From Porites lobata (taxonomy: Eukaryota; Cnidaria; Anthozoa; Scleractinia; Poritidae), in the NCBI GenBank assembly GCA_942486035.1, contig CALNXK010000007.1, positions 126,501 through 190,500 of the forward strand: a stretch of 64,000 bases of DNA, in the 5' to 3' direction. Numbering within the stretch: position 1 is the first letter of the stretch; each line of letters starts with the position of its first letter. Under the pieces are notes generated by a model, which was given only the letters and a program-made list of their open reading frames with translations, ran no database searches and was not told the DNA's origin. A program made the position numbers and the translations under genes. This document shows, one piece after another, positions 21,827-34,172 of this stretch.

Positions 21827-22169
21827 ATTGAGTTCATATCTCCCGTGAGCAGTGAAATGATGTGAATTATATATGAAATAATTCATTTTGAACTGCGGTT
21901 GTAGATGAAAGTGAAGAATGCTTTCTATACTTCACATCATTTCACTCCTCACGGGAGATATGAACTCAATAAATTGACCTCGCTCCCAAACGGCTTGGAA
22001 ACTAAAATTTGATAGCATTTTGTTTTGAATAAGGGTATGGGCATGATTTTCAGTTGAACATGCCTAGCGAGCGTAAAAATCGCATCCAGTCTGAGGATTA
22101 ATGAGAGAGGGAAAATTTTATATATTTAGGCATGACAAAATTCAAGGGAACATTGGTACTTAGAAATAA

Positions 22170-22480
22170 CATCTCATAGGCATGGAAAAAATGGGTTCAT
22201 GCCCTCGCAGCCCAAAATTGACCCAGCCAACCTTAGGTCCCAGATCTCTCGCCGGGTTGATCATTCATTCCCAGTTTTTGCTCCTCTGGTTTGGCATGCC
22301 GGGCATGCCGATCGTGAAGCCACTTGGTTTGGCATGCCCGGCATGCCAGGCAAGAAATGGCATGCCCAGCGAGACTGATTTTGATGTTCGCTTCAGCATC
22401 ATATCCTGAGAATCACATATAATCGCCAGATATATCTTAGGGAGCTTGAAGTTAAAGGTTTCATGCCTGGCAATAAATGC
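22170..22480. repeat. Left subterminal GCATGCC palindrome cluster of the 4.26-kb element
   Basis: Includes GGCATGCCGGGCATGCC near 22295 and GGCATGCCCGGCATGCC near 22333, with isolated GGCATG/CATGCC words around. These are possible transposase-binding sites (inference). Confidence 0.7.
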
Positions 22481-22960
22481 AGATTATAACAAAAAAAGTC
22501 ATGTTTGTAACAATGTGTGTCACGGAATCGACTGGCAAAACTGAAGACAGAAGCCTGGATTTATAAATAAAAAGCACAACAAAACACTCATTATTCATGC
22601 ATAAAATAGAATACTTAACTTGCAATCAAAGATCAATCCTTTTATTTCAAACCGATACTGACATTCCTGGGTCCAGATTTAAATTTGATCGGGGAAAAGC
22701 GTCTTAAACAATAAGATAACAAATCTTCTCAGTATGAACTTATCCATGCTTAAGTTTTATGGCGTCGGAATGTTTCCCGGCCAACAGCATTAAAAGACTG
22801 GTGAAAATTAAGCTTACCAGGTCGTTCAAGTCAGTACGAGAGTACGACGTTAATACTGCAAAGACGTTCTGATTTGGTGAATTTGGACTACCTTCTCAGA
22901 GAGATTTTGCTTAGTTTTTCAGTGCGCTCCTTGTCGGCTATGCGAATCTCGCAAACTGTT

Positions 22961-23161
22961 TTACTCCTTGCTGACGATAGTCCTTTGAGCAACATCATCT
23001 GCGTCATCCGAAGATACCCCGAGCACGCACGAAATCGGCCGAATTTCCGCAGAAGTGTTTTCGGATGACGATGAATCTAGTTTGTTGTAGTGTGGTAGTT
23101 GTGGCGTCACGATGTCGTCATGTCTCTTCGCCCTTGTTTGTCTTTTTTTTCTGCGGTGCAT
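22961..23161 (-). other. 66-codon open frame inside the 4.26-kb element
   Basis: ATG-initiated minus-strand frame with a very basic start (HRRKKRQTRAKRHDD), then an acidic/serine stretch (SSSSENTS, SSDDADD). No domain recognised. It could be an exon of an element-encoded or captured gene, or chance. Confidence 0.2.
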
Positions 23162-23289
23162 GGTTGAGATGTTGGTGAATGCTGAACAAGAAATGGATTC
23201 TGCCGACTGCGAGAGACTGTAAGTACAAATTTAGTATTAATTTGGAAAAGAAAAAGCCTGAATATTGAACAAATCCCGTGAATTAGCCT

Positions 23290-23499
23290 TTAGGCATTCA
23301 GTTTATCTTGCTGTTGAGCATGCCTAAGAACTCCGGCATAAGTGGTTGTCATCTCGTTCACTTCGGATTGTTTCTGTTTGTATGTCTTGTAATCTTCTTC
23401 TGCTGCTAAGAAGACTAGAGAAAACTTCAATAATAAGAAACCAAAGCTAAAAATAGTCAGATCTAATTTTATAGCTCGAGTATAATTATTTTTTGGCAC
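23290..23499 (-). other. Charged open frame inside the 4.26-kb element
   Basis: The minus-strand frame has a hydrophobic stretch, then EEDYKTYKQKQSEVNEM with coiled-coil-like spacing, then a stop. It has no ATG start (GTG at 23499), but a TCTCTAG that could act as an acceptor precedes the charged part, so it might be a terminal exon. No family recognised. Confidence 0.2.
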
Positions 23500-25654
23500 C
23501 TACGGTCATATTTTTTTCACTGTACTGGTAAAATTACTTATTTTTGCTGCATAGTTTGACTGTTGTTTGAAAGACAATCAAACGGATATTACAATCACTT
23601 TTGGAGACAAAATAAAATATCCGTAAATCAAATGCCAAAATCAGATTTGGATTTCGCTTTAAAAAAATGAACATGCCGCGTGTGTCAAATGCAAAGTTGT
23701 AAACAACTCAATATAAGCAGTCTGTGAATGTGCGTTTAGGTCCACAAAACTAATTTTTCTTTAGGACATCTCATCCAAGCAAAGACTTAAGGCTTACATT
23801 GCTAGTCTACGAGTGTACTACAAAATGCTTTGCTACAGTAAGCCTCTGAGAGGCGATTCTGGTAAATTTAAAGGACGCTAAAATGCAAATAATTCTAAGC
23901 TTAAACAACCTGGCTGGGTCCGACTTTTGAATTACAAAATGTTCACGTTTGCCGGCTCTACTTTCAATGAACATGGTTTTTGAAATGATTTTGTACTATT
24001 TTATGATTAAATTATGATTGGGTTATAAAGCTTTTAAAACGGACGAAAACTAAGCTAATAAACATGTTCAATGTAAAAAACTAAGATTTAGTCGCTTTTT
24101 CAACTTTGCTTTGTGGGCCGAAAAATTTACCTTTACGCAAAAACAAAAGCAAACAATGAGGCTTTTATTCGACATATTTTCTGAGAATTTTATCTGATCA
24201 ATTTAATGTCACTAGCATTATTTTCGTATAGGAATTTTCCTAATTATATGAGCTTTTAATTTAATAATTTTGATACTCTATAAACTTCTCATTTGATAGC
24301 CTCACTTTTTTATACACCGATTGAGAAACAAATTCGCACTCGTTAAATCCTATTTTATGTCCTATTTATTAGAACACTAGGTAACATACGAAATGATGTA
24401 ACCGGACAGGCTTTAACCTTTGGTCCTAATTTATTTTTTCTTCGCAACCCCTAATCAGTTGACGGGCCGTGAGAGAATATCGCCACAAAAAGATGCGAAA
24501 AAGTTTTCGCTGAGTTTCCTTTACATATTCCGGCTTTATATGGGTCTACACCTTACCTGCTTAAAAATGAAACTGTTGTTCAATTAAGTGTCAGTCAAAC
24601 TCGGTATAATCTTGACTTGCAAATCCAAATGCAAAGGTTTATTTCGCAGTAGAAAAGCGTGTTAACATCATCGAACAGCGCAATGTAAATTGGCTAATGT
24701 GAAACCACGTTTCTTTCACTTTATTTACCATGCATTTATCTCAATTGCACACTCTTGTGAAATTAGCCTCAGACAATTAGTTGCGACCTTTAACAGACTC
24801 AGCAAGCCAGTATGAAAATATGTTAAGAGAAGCTGAGTCTACATGTTCTATTTCTTTTTTTCATATTGCCCTTGCATGTGTTAACATTCCATTTCTTTTT
24901 TGTTACAGGTAACTTCCAGACATGACGAGGAGATAATTACTTTTCTAGAGAGCAATTCTTTGATACTGTCAGTTATTACTGACTTACTTTGAGTTAAAAA
25001 CAAAGAACACAGACACTGGTAATGACACAAAAACTTTAATCCTTGGCAAGCCTACAAAACAAGAAAGAGGAACTCAGACTTTCTAACAGCTTTTCTAACG
25101 TAGGGAAAATTGCGTTAGAGAGATTTGCAATTGCAACGTTATATTCAAGCACATTGCATTGTCAAACATCATAATTTACTGAATAATGAACAGTGATTTT
25201 GGGGCTTAGCTCAGTTTGTAATGAACTTTGAAAGATATTCTATAACCTTGTATTTTTAAAAGCTTTCATGGAACATAGATGCATTTTATTATACAATGAA
25301 AATAGTGTCTGTCTCTCTTTTTACTGATTTCAGTCAATTCCATTTTATTCGCAATGTGAAATGGGAATCCTATTAAAGACTCATTAAAAGGGGTGAGGAG
25401 TTTTTACAATCCCCCAACAGGTCATCTCCACGATGACGCTGTTTTATTACTACGGACGAATCCCTCAGGGTTTTACTTGCTTGTGAAAATTAGAGCTTTT
25501 GTTATTGAAACTTCGCTGGGACAACCAAATGGAAGAGAAATGACGTCATCGTGTAACTGTACATCAAAAGATAAGCACGGTGATCTGTTTAGTTTTTTTT
25601 TTTAGCCAGGCTTAAAATATCTGTAGATTCAAGGAATTATAACCTGTGCGTTGA

Positions 25655-26110
25655 GAGCATGCCAGGGACCGATTTTGGCATGCCCGGCATGACCCAGATT
25701 ATGGCACGCCCGGCATGCTAGAGAATTTGTCATGCCGGGCATGTCAGAGAATGTGGAATGCCCGGCATGCCGGAGATTTTGCTGGGTATGAATTACTTAT
25801 TACTAGAACCTAGGCTTCTCGCGGCCTGGGTGAGAAGGTCACGGAACCTCAAATTGTACTTACAGGGCATGCGAAATTCTGTTGCATGCCAATTTCAATG
25901 CAAAACCACTCTGGGGCCACCCCCTCTATTACCAGTGAGCAAATCATTGACGATAGGCATGGGAAAAATCCTTGCATGCTAACCAACATTGAAAACGTAG
26001 CAGAAATGTCCTCAGTTGCTGAGTCATGCCCTAGGGGAGGCTTTAAAATACAGAATTTCCTTACATGGATGAGAGAATTTTCCGTAAACAGCATGTGATC
26101 ATGCCGGCTA
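25655..26110. repeat. Right subterminal GCATGCC palindrome cluster of the 4.26-kb element
   Basis: Five or more copies of GCATGCCCGGCATG or close variants between 25675 and 25770, then spaced GGCATG words to about 26105. Mirrors the left cluster. Confidence 0.7.
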
Positions 26111-26261
26111 GGACGCATTTCCTCCGTATTGCCCCTTTTTACAGCTAGCTAGGTTCATTTTTAGGTTCCATGGCCTGAAATGACGAAAAATTCATGCCCT
26201 GAATGTAAAAAGTCCAAAAACTTCCTCGAAATTTTAGTTTCCAAGCCGTTTCCCAATGTGT

Positions 26262-26333
26262 GGCTTCATAGCTCAGTTGGTAGAGCAACGCACCGGTAAC
26301 GCGGAGGTCACGGGTTCGAATCCCATTGAAGTC
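26262..26333 (+). tRNA. tRNA-like unit (Thr GGT-like)
   Basis: Same 72-nt unit as 21731-21802 in inverse orientation. The acceptor 3' strand is TGAAGTC and the T arm ends CCCAT, so two pairs are weakened. It follows the right end of the 4.26-kb element by 10 bp; before that insertion it formed an inverted pair with the unit at 21731. Confidence 0.45.
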
Positions 26334-26376
26334 CTGTTTTTTTTCAGGCTTCTTCTTTCCAATTGCTTAAATTGGA

Positions 26377-26407
<31 letters not shown>

Positions 26408-26703
26408 ATGACCATCTCTTGTCCGGCTTACGGTATATTGGTTATTCTTCGTCGTACTAACACACTCCTATTTTAACATCTTATCGTGAAAATAAAAACA
26501 AAGCAGATTCAAATGACTGTTTTGAGTCGTTTTAGATCCGTTAAGTGTCACTTCTTGATCACTTTGTTAATGGAGTTTTGGAATATTGTGAATACATTTT
26601 GCGTGGTACATTTGCCATGGCAGCCAGCCTCATCAGTCGTATAGCAGTTGCTATCATGCGAATTCACCTGCTTTGCAATCGTAGCTCGCACTAACCAACA
26701 TAT

Positions 26704-27005
26704 ACCGTAATCTTCTAGTAAGTCCCCGAGGGGGAGAGGGGGAGGGGGGGCATTCATTTCAAGCAAGTTCTTGGGGGCTTTATCGAGAGGGGGAAGCTTA
26801 TTTAATTTAACGAAACGGGGCACCTTACTGTGAAGATGGTGAAGATGGTGTCAATTCTCCATAACTAGAACGCAAAGTGGAAAAGCTCATTAAGCACATG
26901 ACAACCCTACAGGAACAGTCCATGTCTTATTTGTTGATTTTGTGAGTGATAAGGTGGGGCCGAGGGGCTTATTAGAGAGAGGGGTTAATAGAGGATTTAC
27001 GACAG
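26704..27005. mobile_element. GGGGCTTAT-family TIR element, copy 1 of duplication
   Basis: Left end ACCGTAATCTTCTAGTAAGT CCCC and right end GGGGCTTATTAGAG...GAGGATTTACGAC are diverged inverted repeats. The partner is at 40066-40394. Confidence 0.5.
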
Positions 27006-27095
27006 TTATTTTCATTGTACCACTGATATTAATATCATGAAGGAAATAAAGGGAGGTGTAAAGAATCAGCCATACGAGGACACAGAAAAAATCTG

Positions 27096-27170
27096 AGCCC
27101 CAGATGGTATTCGAACCCACGACCCTTCGTGTTCTAGATCGGATGCTCTAACCTCTGAGCTACTGAGGAC
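27096..27170 (-). tRNA. Second-type tRNA-like unit, isotype unclear
   Basis: The complement reads GTCCTCAGTAGCTCAGAGGT TAGAGC..., with D arm GCTC/GAGC and a T arm GTGGG-TTCGAAT-(A/C)CCAT. The anticodon arm pairs poorly: TCCG/CGGA leaves an oversized loop around CTAGAA. TAG (Leu) or AGA (Ser) could be read, yet it lacks the long variable arm of either. Most likely a tRNA-derived repeat. Confidence 0.4.
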
Positions 27171-27894
27171 TCGTCGGTGAGCAAGGATCATTTCTGTGGG
27201 TTGGACTTGCGAAAAAATGTCAAAATGTTTAGTCGATAATCACCCATATAAGTTGTTGCAACCGAAACGAAAACTTTATTTATATAAAGTGTATTTGTAT
27301 TTGACTTATTTGCCTCACAGATAAATGATTAAAGGAACAAAAAAGAGACAAAAATGGAGAAAGTAGTGGCAGGGGCCTGAAGGGAACTATATAGCTTATG
27401 TAAATTAGGCCTCCTCTGTCAATTACAAGCTATAACTACAATTTTTCATAGATGACATAAAAATTTACCACGACGGATATGCGTTTTTTACAGCTTGTAC
27501 TGAAGACATTCTCCTTAAAATAAATCTAATTCATCTAATTGCCGTCGACATAAGGTCTTCAGTTTGATACTCAACTTCCTAGTAATTCGATTCTTTTAAG
27601 AATATAAAAAATTAGAAACAATCATGTACATAATGACTTAATAAGTCACGGCTTTAGTTTAGAGGGAAACTTAAAGAACTTGGAAACTGCCATCGTTTAT
27701 CATAAAGAGTTTCCTCAAGGCAATTTCCTAATAAACAAAACAAAAACAAATCAATTTTCTACCACATTTGCAATGATATCGTCTGAACAAGAAAATCTAA
27801 TTTTTCTCAGGCACTTCTATCCTATCTCTTTAATATGTGAGTCACCCCTCCCCTCCAGGGGAACCAGCCCTTACCGTAAGAGCTATCTTAACTA

Positions 27895-30800
27895 TTAGAC
27901 AGTCTTGGGTCTTCTGGTTCTTGGGTTTCTTGCCAGGCTGTTTTCAGGAGATGTAGTTAGTTCAGATGTTTCTCTTCGGCCGCTGCAAGCACTATCAGAC
28001 GTTTCGGTAACAATTGGTGTTATCGCCTCTTCCTCTGTAACGCAATTTCCTATATCTATGGCCGGGCAGTACCTCCTTAAAACTCGGTAACCCAACACCA
28101 GCAGGACTATTAAGGGAACGTATGCCAAAACATATACAACCACTTTCAAACCTTTTTTTTTTCGTCCTCGGTAGTAAAAAGAAGAACTATCAATTGGTGA
28201 GCTGATGACGGTGATGAGTGCGAGGGTTGTCAACAGCGCTACATCTGACTTATAAATCCACTCGTAGCTACTCTCGCCTTCATTGACATCCCTTGCTTCT
28301 TTGTAAGGTCTCAGGTACGCAAAATTACGAGAATTAGGATGCAAGCGCCTTCTAACACGACTCGTTTTGCTGAACCGGACGGTATGTAAGTGTGCATCAA
28401 CAAAATGCCCAGTCGACAAAGAAAATAGAATGATGCACACCACCGATACTGATTCTTGAAGCAGCTTTGAAAAGCATCAAAAAAGGGTCCCCAGCGATTT
28501 AGATTTAACACTGGACGAAGTTCTCTTGTCAAATAAGGGCGAAACAACAGAATCAACGGAAATGGAAGCACAAAGATCACAATCCAGAGGATGGCCACGA
28601 TTCCATAAGCGATATGCTTTTTATGAAAAAAATCGAGATTACCATAAAAATAGAGAACTGTCTTTGATCCAACATGGGCGGGAGAAAGGATTAGGAGGGA
28701 AACTCTTGTTATATCTGTGTAACAGAACACAAGAATAGTACAAACAGCGCGAAAAGGAGCAGAAGGAGAACTTCTTAGCACTTTTCTGCTGAAGCACCAG
28801 CGCGGATAACGACCAACTAACCAAGTTAGAATGGCGACAACGATCAAGACATAAAAGGGAATGCCATACATCAGCATTAGTTTATCGGCGTCGTCTAATC
28901 CTGTTGCCAAGCAAAAGCTCCGACCACCGATTTCTATGTGCACATTAGTAAAAGCAGTGATAAACTCGATAAACGGGTCAAAGTGAAATCCGTCAGGTGT
29001 TAGTAAATCCATAATTTGATATGAATACAGCCAAGCGTTCAGGTACCCAGTGAAAAAATCAAGGTCTACTAGCATCACTATGACGACGACAAGGAGGAAA
29101 CCAAAGCCAATCGGCAACAGGTACAGCAAGTACCAGTAACTGCAGCTTTTAAAACAAAGTTCACTTCCAAAGGTAATAGTATAGTTTTGCTTGCACTGCC
29201 CGCAAAGGATGCTGTCCGGTTTTCTGGAATCACTACAGACGTGGCCCTCTGAATACTTATAAACCCTTGAGTTCTTGCAGTATTGAGGAGGACATAAATA
29301 AGTAACAAAGTTACCCGCCACTGTTCCTGCCCAGTAACCTTCTTTTATATAAACACTTTTTCCTTTTTCACAGTGAGATATTCCTTTCGCCGAACTCGTG
29401 TTAGTTCTTGACACGCATTTGCATGAAGACGTTTCGCTGCAGTAATAAAAACCAGCGTAACAGTTTTTTAGTGTTACGTTGTGTATCTGTTTTTTCAATA
29501 GTTGACTTCCAATGCAATTTAGTTTCACATCAAAAATACCGCCATTTTCTCCTTGCAAGGTGATATTTGTGATTCTTCCTTCGGTTGAAAGAAAAAGCGA
29601 CCGCGATGGGTTAAGGAGTTTCACAGAATGAGCTGATTCAATACTGACATTAACAATCCCCGAGACGACATTCCCAACTTCATCAAACAACTTAACGGTT
29701 GCATCAAAATGCTCACCAGGGGCAACTTCCCATTCTTTCTTATGGGTCGTTATGTTCACTGGTTCCGTCATAACTCTTCTTAGAAGTGAGGTGTTCAAAT
29801 TTGATGGCTGGTCGTCGAATCTGATAAACTTCCATTTTAGAACATTGTTCCCTTGTCGTTTCTCACCGGGCCGCCTACAATACTGAAGTGTTGTCGCGAA
29901 CACCGACCTTCCTAAATTGGCATTGTTATTTTTAAAAATAACAGTTGTGTTCCATTCATCATAATCTTTCACAGGATTGGAATATCCGAAGAAGCAAACT
30001 TGATTAGCTGCACCAGTTGCGTTTTAGCTCACCAGAGGGGAGCCTGGGGCTTGAATGTACAGTGCTCCGCCTTTGTCCTCACAATTGTTTCCTTCAAATT
30101 TTAATACAGACGTATTTTCGTGCAAAAGAATTCTTGACCGTCCGTACATTGCTATCGCCCCTCCCCTGATACCGGTGTTGTTAAGAAAATTTAGTCTGTC
30201 CTTAACTTCGACTATTGAACCATCTAGAACCAACGCAGACTGGGTATTGTTTACAAATTGTACATTCCCTTGAAAGATAAGGGGAACCTGCTGGCTGTAA
30301 AATGTCCCTTGCCCAATTGTTAGGTTATGGTGAAGGGGAACTACCTTATTAGACCGAAATACAGTGTTCTCAAAACATACCCGGTATGGGATTTCCGGTC
30401 CGATGAGGTCTTCATTTCGGTTAATTAGAAAAGCACTGACGGCAGCTCCGACGGTTCCAATGTTTCCGATCCAGCTGCTATCATTCTTAAAGAAAAACTG
30501 AGTTACAACGGGGTCCGTGTGCTTGGTGGCAATTGTTGCTCCATACAGCGACGCACCGCCTCCCAATGTTGCCTTGTTGTTTTCAAATGAACAGTTTGTC
30601 ATCTCGAATTGATTTATACGAAGTTGAACATGCTTTTCCGGCAAGCTTCCTAACCGAGCCCCACCACCTGCAAATGAGGCAAAGTTTTCTCGAAAGACCG
30701 TTGCTCTTACTTCAAGAGAATTATTCTCCGTTTTGTCCTTCATTTCAACTTGAAAACCTCCACCCCACGATGCTTTGTTGTTCGCAAAAACGCATGACTG

Positions 30801-31704
30801 GATTTTTAATGTGACACCCACTTGCATTCCCTTGGAAATACATGGCTAATCCACCTCCACGGTTAAAAGGAAGTTTTAGTGTGTTCATTCCGTTATTATC
30901 TTTGGTGTTGTTCAGCCACATAGCTCTGTTTCTCATAAAATGGCAATTTGAAAATTCGTAAATGTTATTGTGTTGATATGAATCGTGTTCACCAGGAGTC
31001 ACGTTCCACGTATTGTGACTATATTGATTTAACATGAGATTAACACCGCCTCCGGAGTAAACATAGCTTCCATCTGGGCTGATAAAAATCCATCTGTCAT
31101 AACTACTTTCGTTTAAAGCGTAATTATCTGCAAACAAACTGTTTGTGAAGTTCACAACTCCCCCAACATCGTACAAATTAGCGCCAAGCCCTGGGGACGA
31201 ACAAATTTCAACATTTGATATACGAAGGTTTCTGCAGTATCGAAAATCTAAGGCAGTCTTGAATTTTGCCCCCTTAAAATATGGGTATTGCTCATTTATC
31301 CCCGCAGAACTCTGATGCCAACCACCACACTTCCGAAACTTGACTCCCTCAAAGGAAATATTTTCGCTGAAGGTGAACGAGAGACTAACATTTGGCTCGC
31401 ATGTAATTTGACAGCTGATTTGATCGTCATGATCGTAAGAAGTATTTCCAAAGAGACCAAAGGAAACAATCTTCGTAAAACTGTGGCTTGTGTTCAGCGA
31501 GTAATTTCCTTTGCTCAGTAATATTCTTGTTGAGTTTAATCCACGAGCGAGCCCTAAAGCTCTGTCGAGAGTCTTGCATTTGAAGCTCGCACTGCAATTT
31601 GAAGAATCATTTCCGCCTGGTGAAACGAAGATGTCTCTTTCACTAGCACATTTGAGGAACAATGAACACAACAGGACACTAGCAAAAATTTTGGATGAAA
31701 ACAT
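27895..31704 (-). pseudogene. Broken copy of the intronless beta-helix/multi-TM protein gene
   Basis: Near-identical partner of 41611-45417, from MFSSKIFASVLL to the RRPKTV stop, but with at least three disabling lesions. One extra T in the run at 30803-30807 (five Ts against four) shifts the frame in the ectodomain. A stop codon at 30024-30026 replaces the Phe-Lys region after APGSPLVS. One missing A at 28321-28324 shifts the frame in a late membrane segment. A +2 and +1 pair (28153-28162, 28176-28180) garbles about ten codons without a net frameshift. The surviving 553-codon frame (28311-29972) differs from the intact copy at only about six residues over the part they share, so loss is recent. 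Assembly errors at homopolymers could mimic the indels but not the stop. Confidence 0.85.
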
Positions 31705-31831
31705 ATTCTTTTGGATTGCATCTGGAGAGGTCAGAACTCGGTAAACGCGAAGACCGTCTTGTTCGATTCTCAGAATCCAATGTATTGCACTGGTGTTGAC
31801 TTCCAAGAATTACGGGATATCGCAGTGTGTC

Positions 31832-33230
31832 ACGCCCGGGTGTCACGGCCGTATTTTAAAATAAGCTCGAGTTTCACCAAGTAGTTTTTCATGGCTCCGT
31901 CAACAAGACTTTGTGTTTTCTATTTTTAAATGACTGTAAATGCTGCTGTAAATTGAAATAGCCCTGTTTTTTTTAAAGATATTTCTTTATTAGTTCGACA
32001 AGGTAAACGCTTCTTCATAATCAGCAACAATTTTAAGCAGAAGATAAAGCCGTGATCCCCAATTTTTTATACCCCGTTCTAGAAAACGCCTCTGAAATGG
32101 ATACCCCGTTCTAAATCAGGAGCTTCAAAATCACGACCCCGTTTGGCGGCACATACCCGTATACGTAATGTATGGGAGTACCCCCCGGTGTTTCGGACGC
32201 CAGTAGATTGTTCTTCCCCGACTTTTAAATCATGGTTCGAGTTATCGGGGGTAAAATTGGTATATCATGTTTCAACTTGGTATATCATGTTTCAACGAAC
32301 GAGCTTAAAGGGGCTGTGTCACGGCAGTCCAGTTCATTTTGTTTAATTTTGCCAATTACTCGCCCTCAATCGCTATATGGAACTTAAAGTAGACAAAGAA
32401 ATTACAGGTAAATGACGAAGTCAGAGATTCGAGACAAACAAGTATGTCTCCTGAGCATTATCTTTGAAGTTGCAAACAGCAGAGATAAACTTTGAAAACT
32501 GTTAGGAAACAGTTTTCAAAAACCCTAATTTTAATCCGTTTCAATCTTCCTCAGTTTTGCCCATCAGTGGCATCTGTTGCATCTGTTATGTTATTTTAAC
32601 CTTCCTTTAATGTTTTAAGCGGTTATTTTTATGTTTCTCTTGGATGTAACGGGCATTTTGTAATTGCCTAATTTGGCCGAATTTCGTAACACAGCTCCTT
32701 TAAAAATAGGCTGGGCCGTTTTTTTTTCTTCTGGCACAAATAGTCCTCAGGGCCCCTTAGCGCGAGCCCAAGATATAAGAGTATACTAAAATAGCTCAGC
32801 GACCTCAAGCAAAGCACATGGCCACTTGTCTGAGGTGATCGCAAGAATGAATCCTGTCATTTCTCATACACGAAATCTTTATACCAAATGCACACGCTGT
32901 TTATCTTTCCACCTACAGTAAAAGATGGCGAGCGTACATTTGGAATGGTTCGGTACATTGACTGACTTTACATGACCAATTTACTAACAAAGTCTTCAGA
33001 GTAGTCCTTATCGAGAAGCACTCTGGAACTCGTTAGTGCGAGCTACCAATTAACGGAATTTAACTGAATTTAAACAGAGTGTTTCAGATCAAGTCGACAG
33101 TCTTGAAGATATTAGGAATGCCTCCATATTTAAGCTTAGTTGTTTTGCGGTCCTTTGCAGAAAGAGGAAACAGAAACCCAATTTTTTAACTGGGCTGCCC
33201 AGTCAAGGCACGCCCAGTTTATAAAATGCG
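31832..33230. other. Non-coding part of copy 1 upstream of the broken gene
   Basis: Matches 45550-47375. The left half of a 387-bp TIR element present in copy 2 (45947-46333) is missing here; only its right end remains near 32165-32185. A tandem pair of TTGGTATATCATGTTTCAAC lies at 32258-32297. Confidence 0.5.
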
Positions 33231-33237
33231 TTTTTTC

Positions 33238-33403
33238 TAGCCTGCCTAGCAGGCGCTTGGAAGTAGTGGGCTCAAGAAAAAACGGGCGGACGAGAAGGAG
33301 ACACGCGAGGGGAGAGGAAGCTCCCTCACCCCTTGCGTGTCTCCCTCGCGCGCGCCCGTTCTCTCTTTCGCCCGCTACTTCCAAGCGCCTGCTACGCAGG
33401 CTA
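33238..33403. mobile_element. Foldback element TAGCCTGC..GCAGGCGCTTGGAAG, copy 1
   Basis: The left end TAGCCTGCCTAGCAGGCGCT TGGAAGTAG pairs with CTACTTCCAAGCGCCTGCTA CGCAGGCTA at the right. The interior holds GAGACACGCGAGG and its inverse around GGAAGCTCC. Partner at 47383-47548; halves at 36957-37037 and 57555-57622. Confidence 0.82.
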
Positions 33404-33590
33404 CGTTTTTTCCTACGTAGAAACATGAACACTTGCAATTACGGTATTAACCCAGAAGGCGTTGCGGGATCTATAAAGCATGTTTGTCCATCTTCGCAGA
33501 GTCTGTTGAAAGCCTTTAAAGATGATTTCTTTTTGTTTAATGCAGCATACGCCTTTTTGGAAGTCTAAAATTCGGATTAAGATAAACAGG

Positions 33591-33708
33591 ATCGATATCA
33601 ATCGATACCTTTTTTCCATGACTTTGATTTCTACGATTTCCGATATCAATCGATAATAATCGACGAATGATGTCGATTGATTTCTGATATCGATTTCTAT
33701 CGATTGAC
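33591..33708. repeat. ATCGAT/GATATC-rich repeat, copy 1
   Basis: Repeated GATATCAATCGATA and TATCGATTTC words. The partner is at 47736-47856, which continues into a short hairpin (CCTGTCCGATTAC..GTAATCGGATAGG) that is partly deleted here. Confidence 0.6.
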
Positions 33709-33951
33709 TACTCCTGGTGGTAATCGGATAGGTCAAGCTAGGTCAAATCGGACATTTTTGGAGTTGCAACAAATATGAGCTGTTAAGAACCAACTGATTC
33801 GACCACTTTGTTAATGACACAATTAACAAAATAAAATTTGTCCGTGACCCGGACGATCGTGAGTGGGAACGAGACCATTTTTTAAGAATAAAATCGGGAA
33901 AACAGGTTAATCAAGATCTCCAGCAAAGCACAGCAATACTGAGCCAATCAG

Positions 33952-34172
33952 GGGCACCCAACGACAATATAGTTAAAAACCACTTAAACATAGCATTGTT
34001 GAACGTATATTAGTATTTAAACGGTAGATATCGGCATATTTTTATCCCCTAAAAAGTTTTCATCTGTTCGGATTTCCTAGCTGAAAGTCTAGTGATCCGA
34101 AAATTAGAGAGATCAAAACTTACCTTTTCGAAAATTTCAGCCAGAAAAAAGGCTCCAGAAAATTCTAGGTGA
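33952..34172. mobile_element. Left part of a TIR element starting CAGGGGCACCCAACG
   Basis: The left end CAGGGGCACCCAACGACAAT is followed by a block ending GAAAATTCTAGGTGA. The same block occurs at 52494-52680, there continuing to a right end CGTTGGGTGCTCCTGA near 52843, the inverse of this left end. So this copy lacks the right end and that copy lacks the left. Partner in copy 2 at about 48122-48345. Confidence 0.55.

Larger units (their letters stand above)
21988..26251. mobile_element. 4264-bp DNA transposon with perfect TIRs, GCATGCC palindromes and CCC target duplication
   Basis: The ends are the exact inverted repeats AAACGGCTTGGAAACTAAAA TTT (21988-22010) and its complement (26229-26251). 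CCC flanks both sides (21985-21987, 26252-26254), while copy 2 has a single CCC and no element at 39387-39389, a true empty site. If the end is cut one base shorter, the duplication could be read as TCCC. Subterminal regions at 22170-22480 and 25655-26110 are full of GGCATGCCGGGCATGCC and GCATGCCCGGCATGCC palindromes. No transposase was recognised. Two minus-strand open frames (22961-23161, 23290-23499) could be exon remnants. It is non-autonomous or has a poorly conserved protein. Confidence 0.85.

Noticed and set aside
33140..33568. 142-codon frame, repeated at 47285-47713
   Set aside because: It reads across the palindromic foldback element, and the same element gives a frame on the other strand; conservation between copies is only the duplication.
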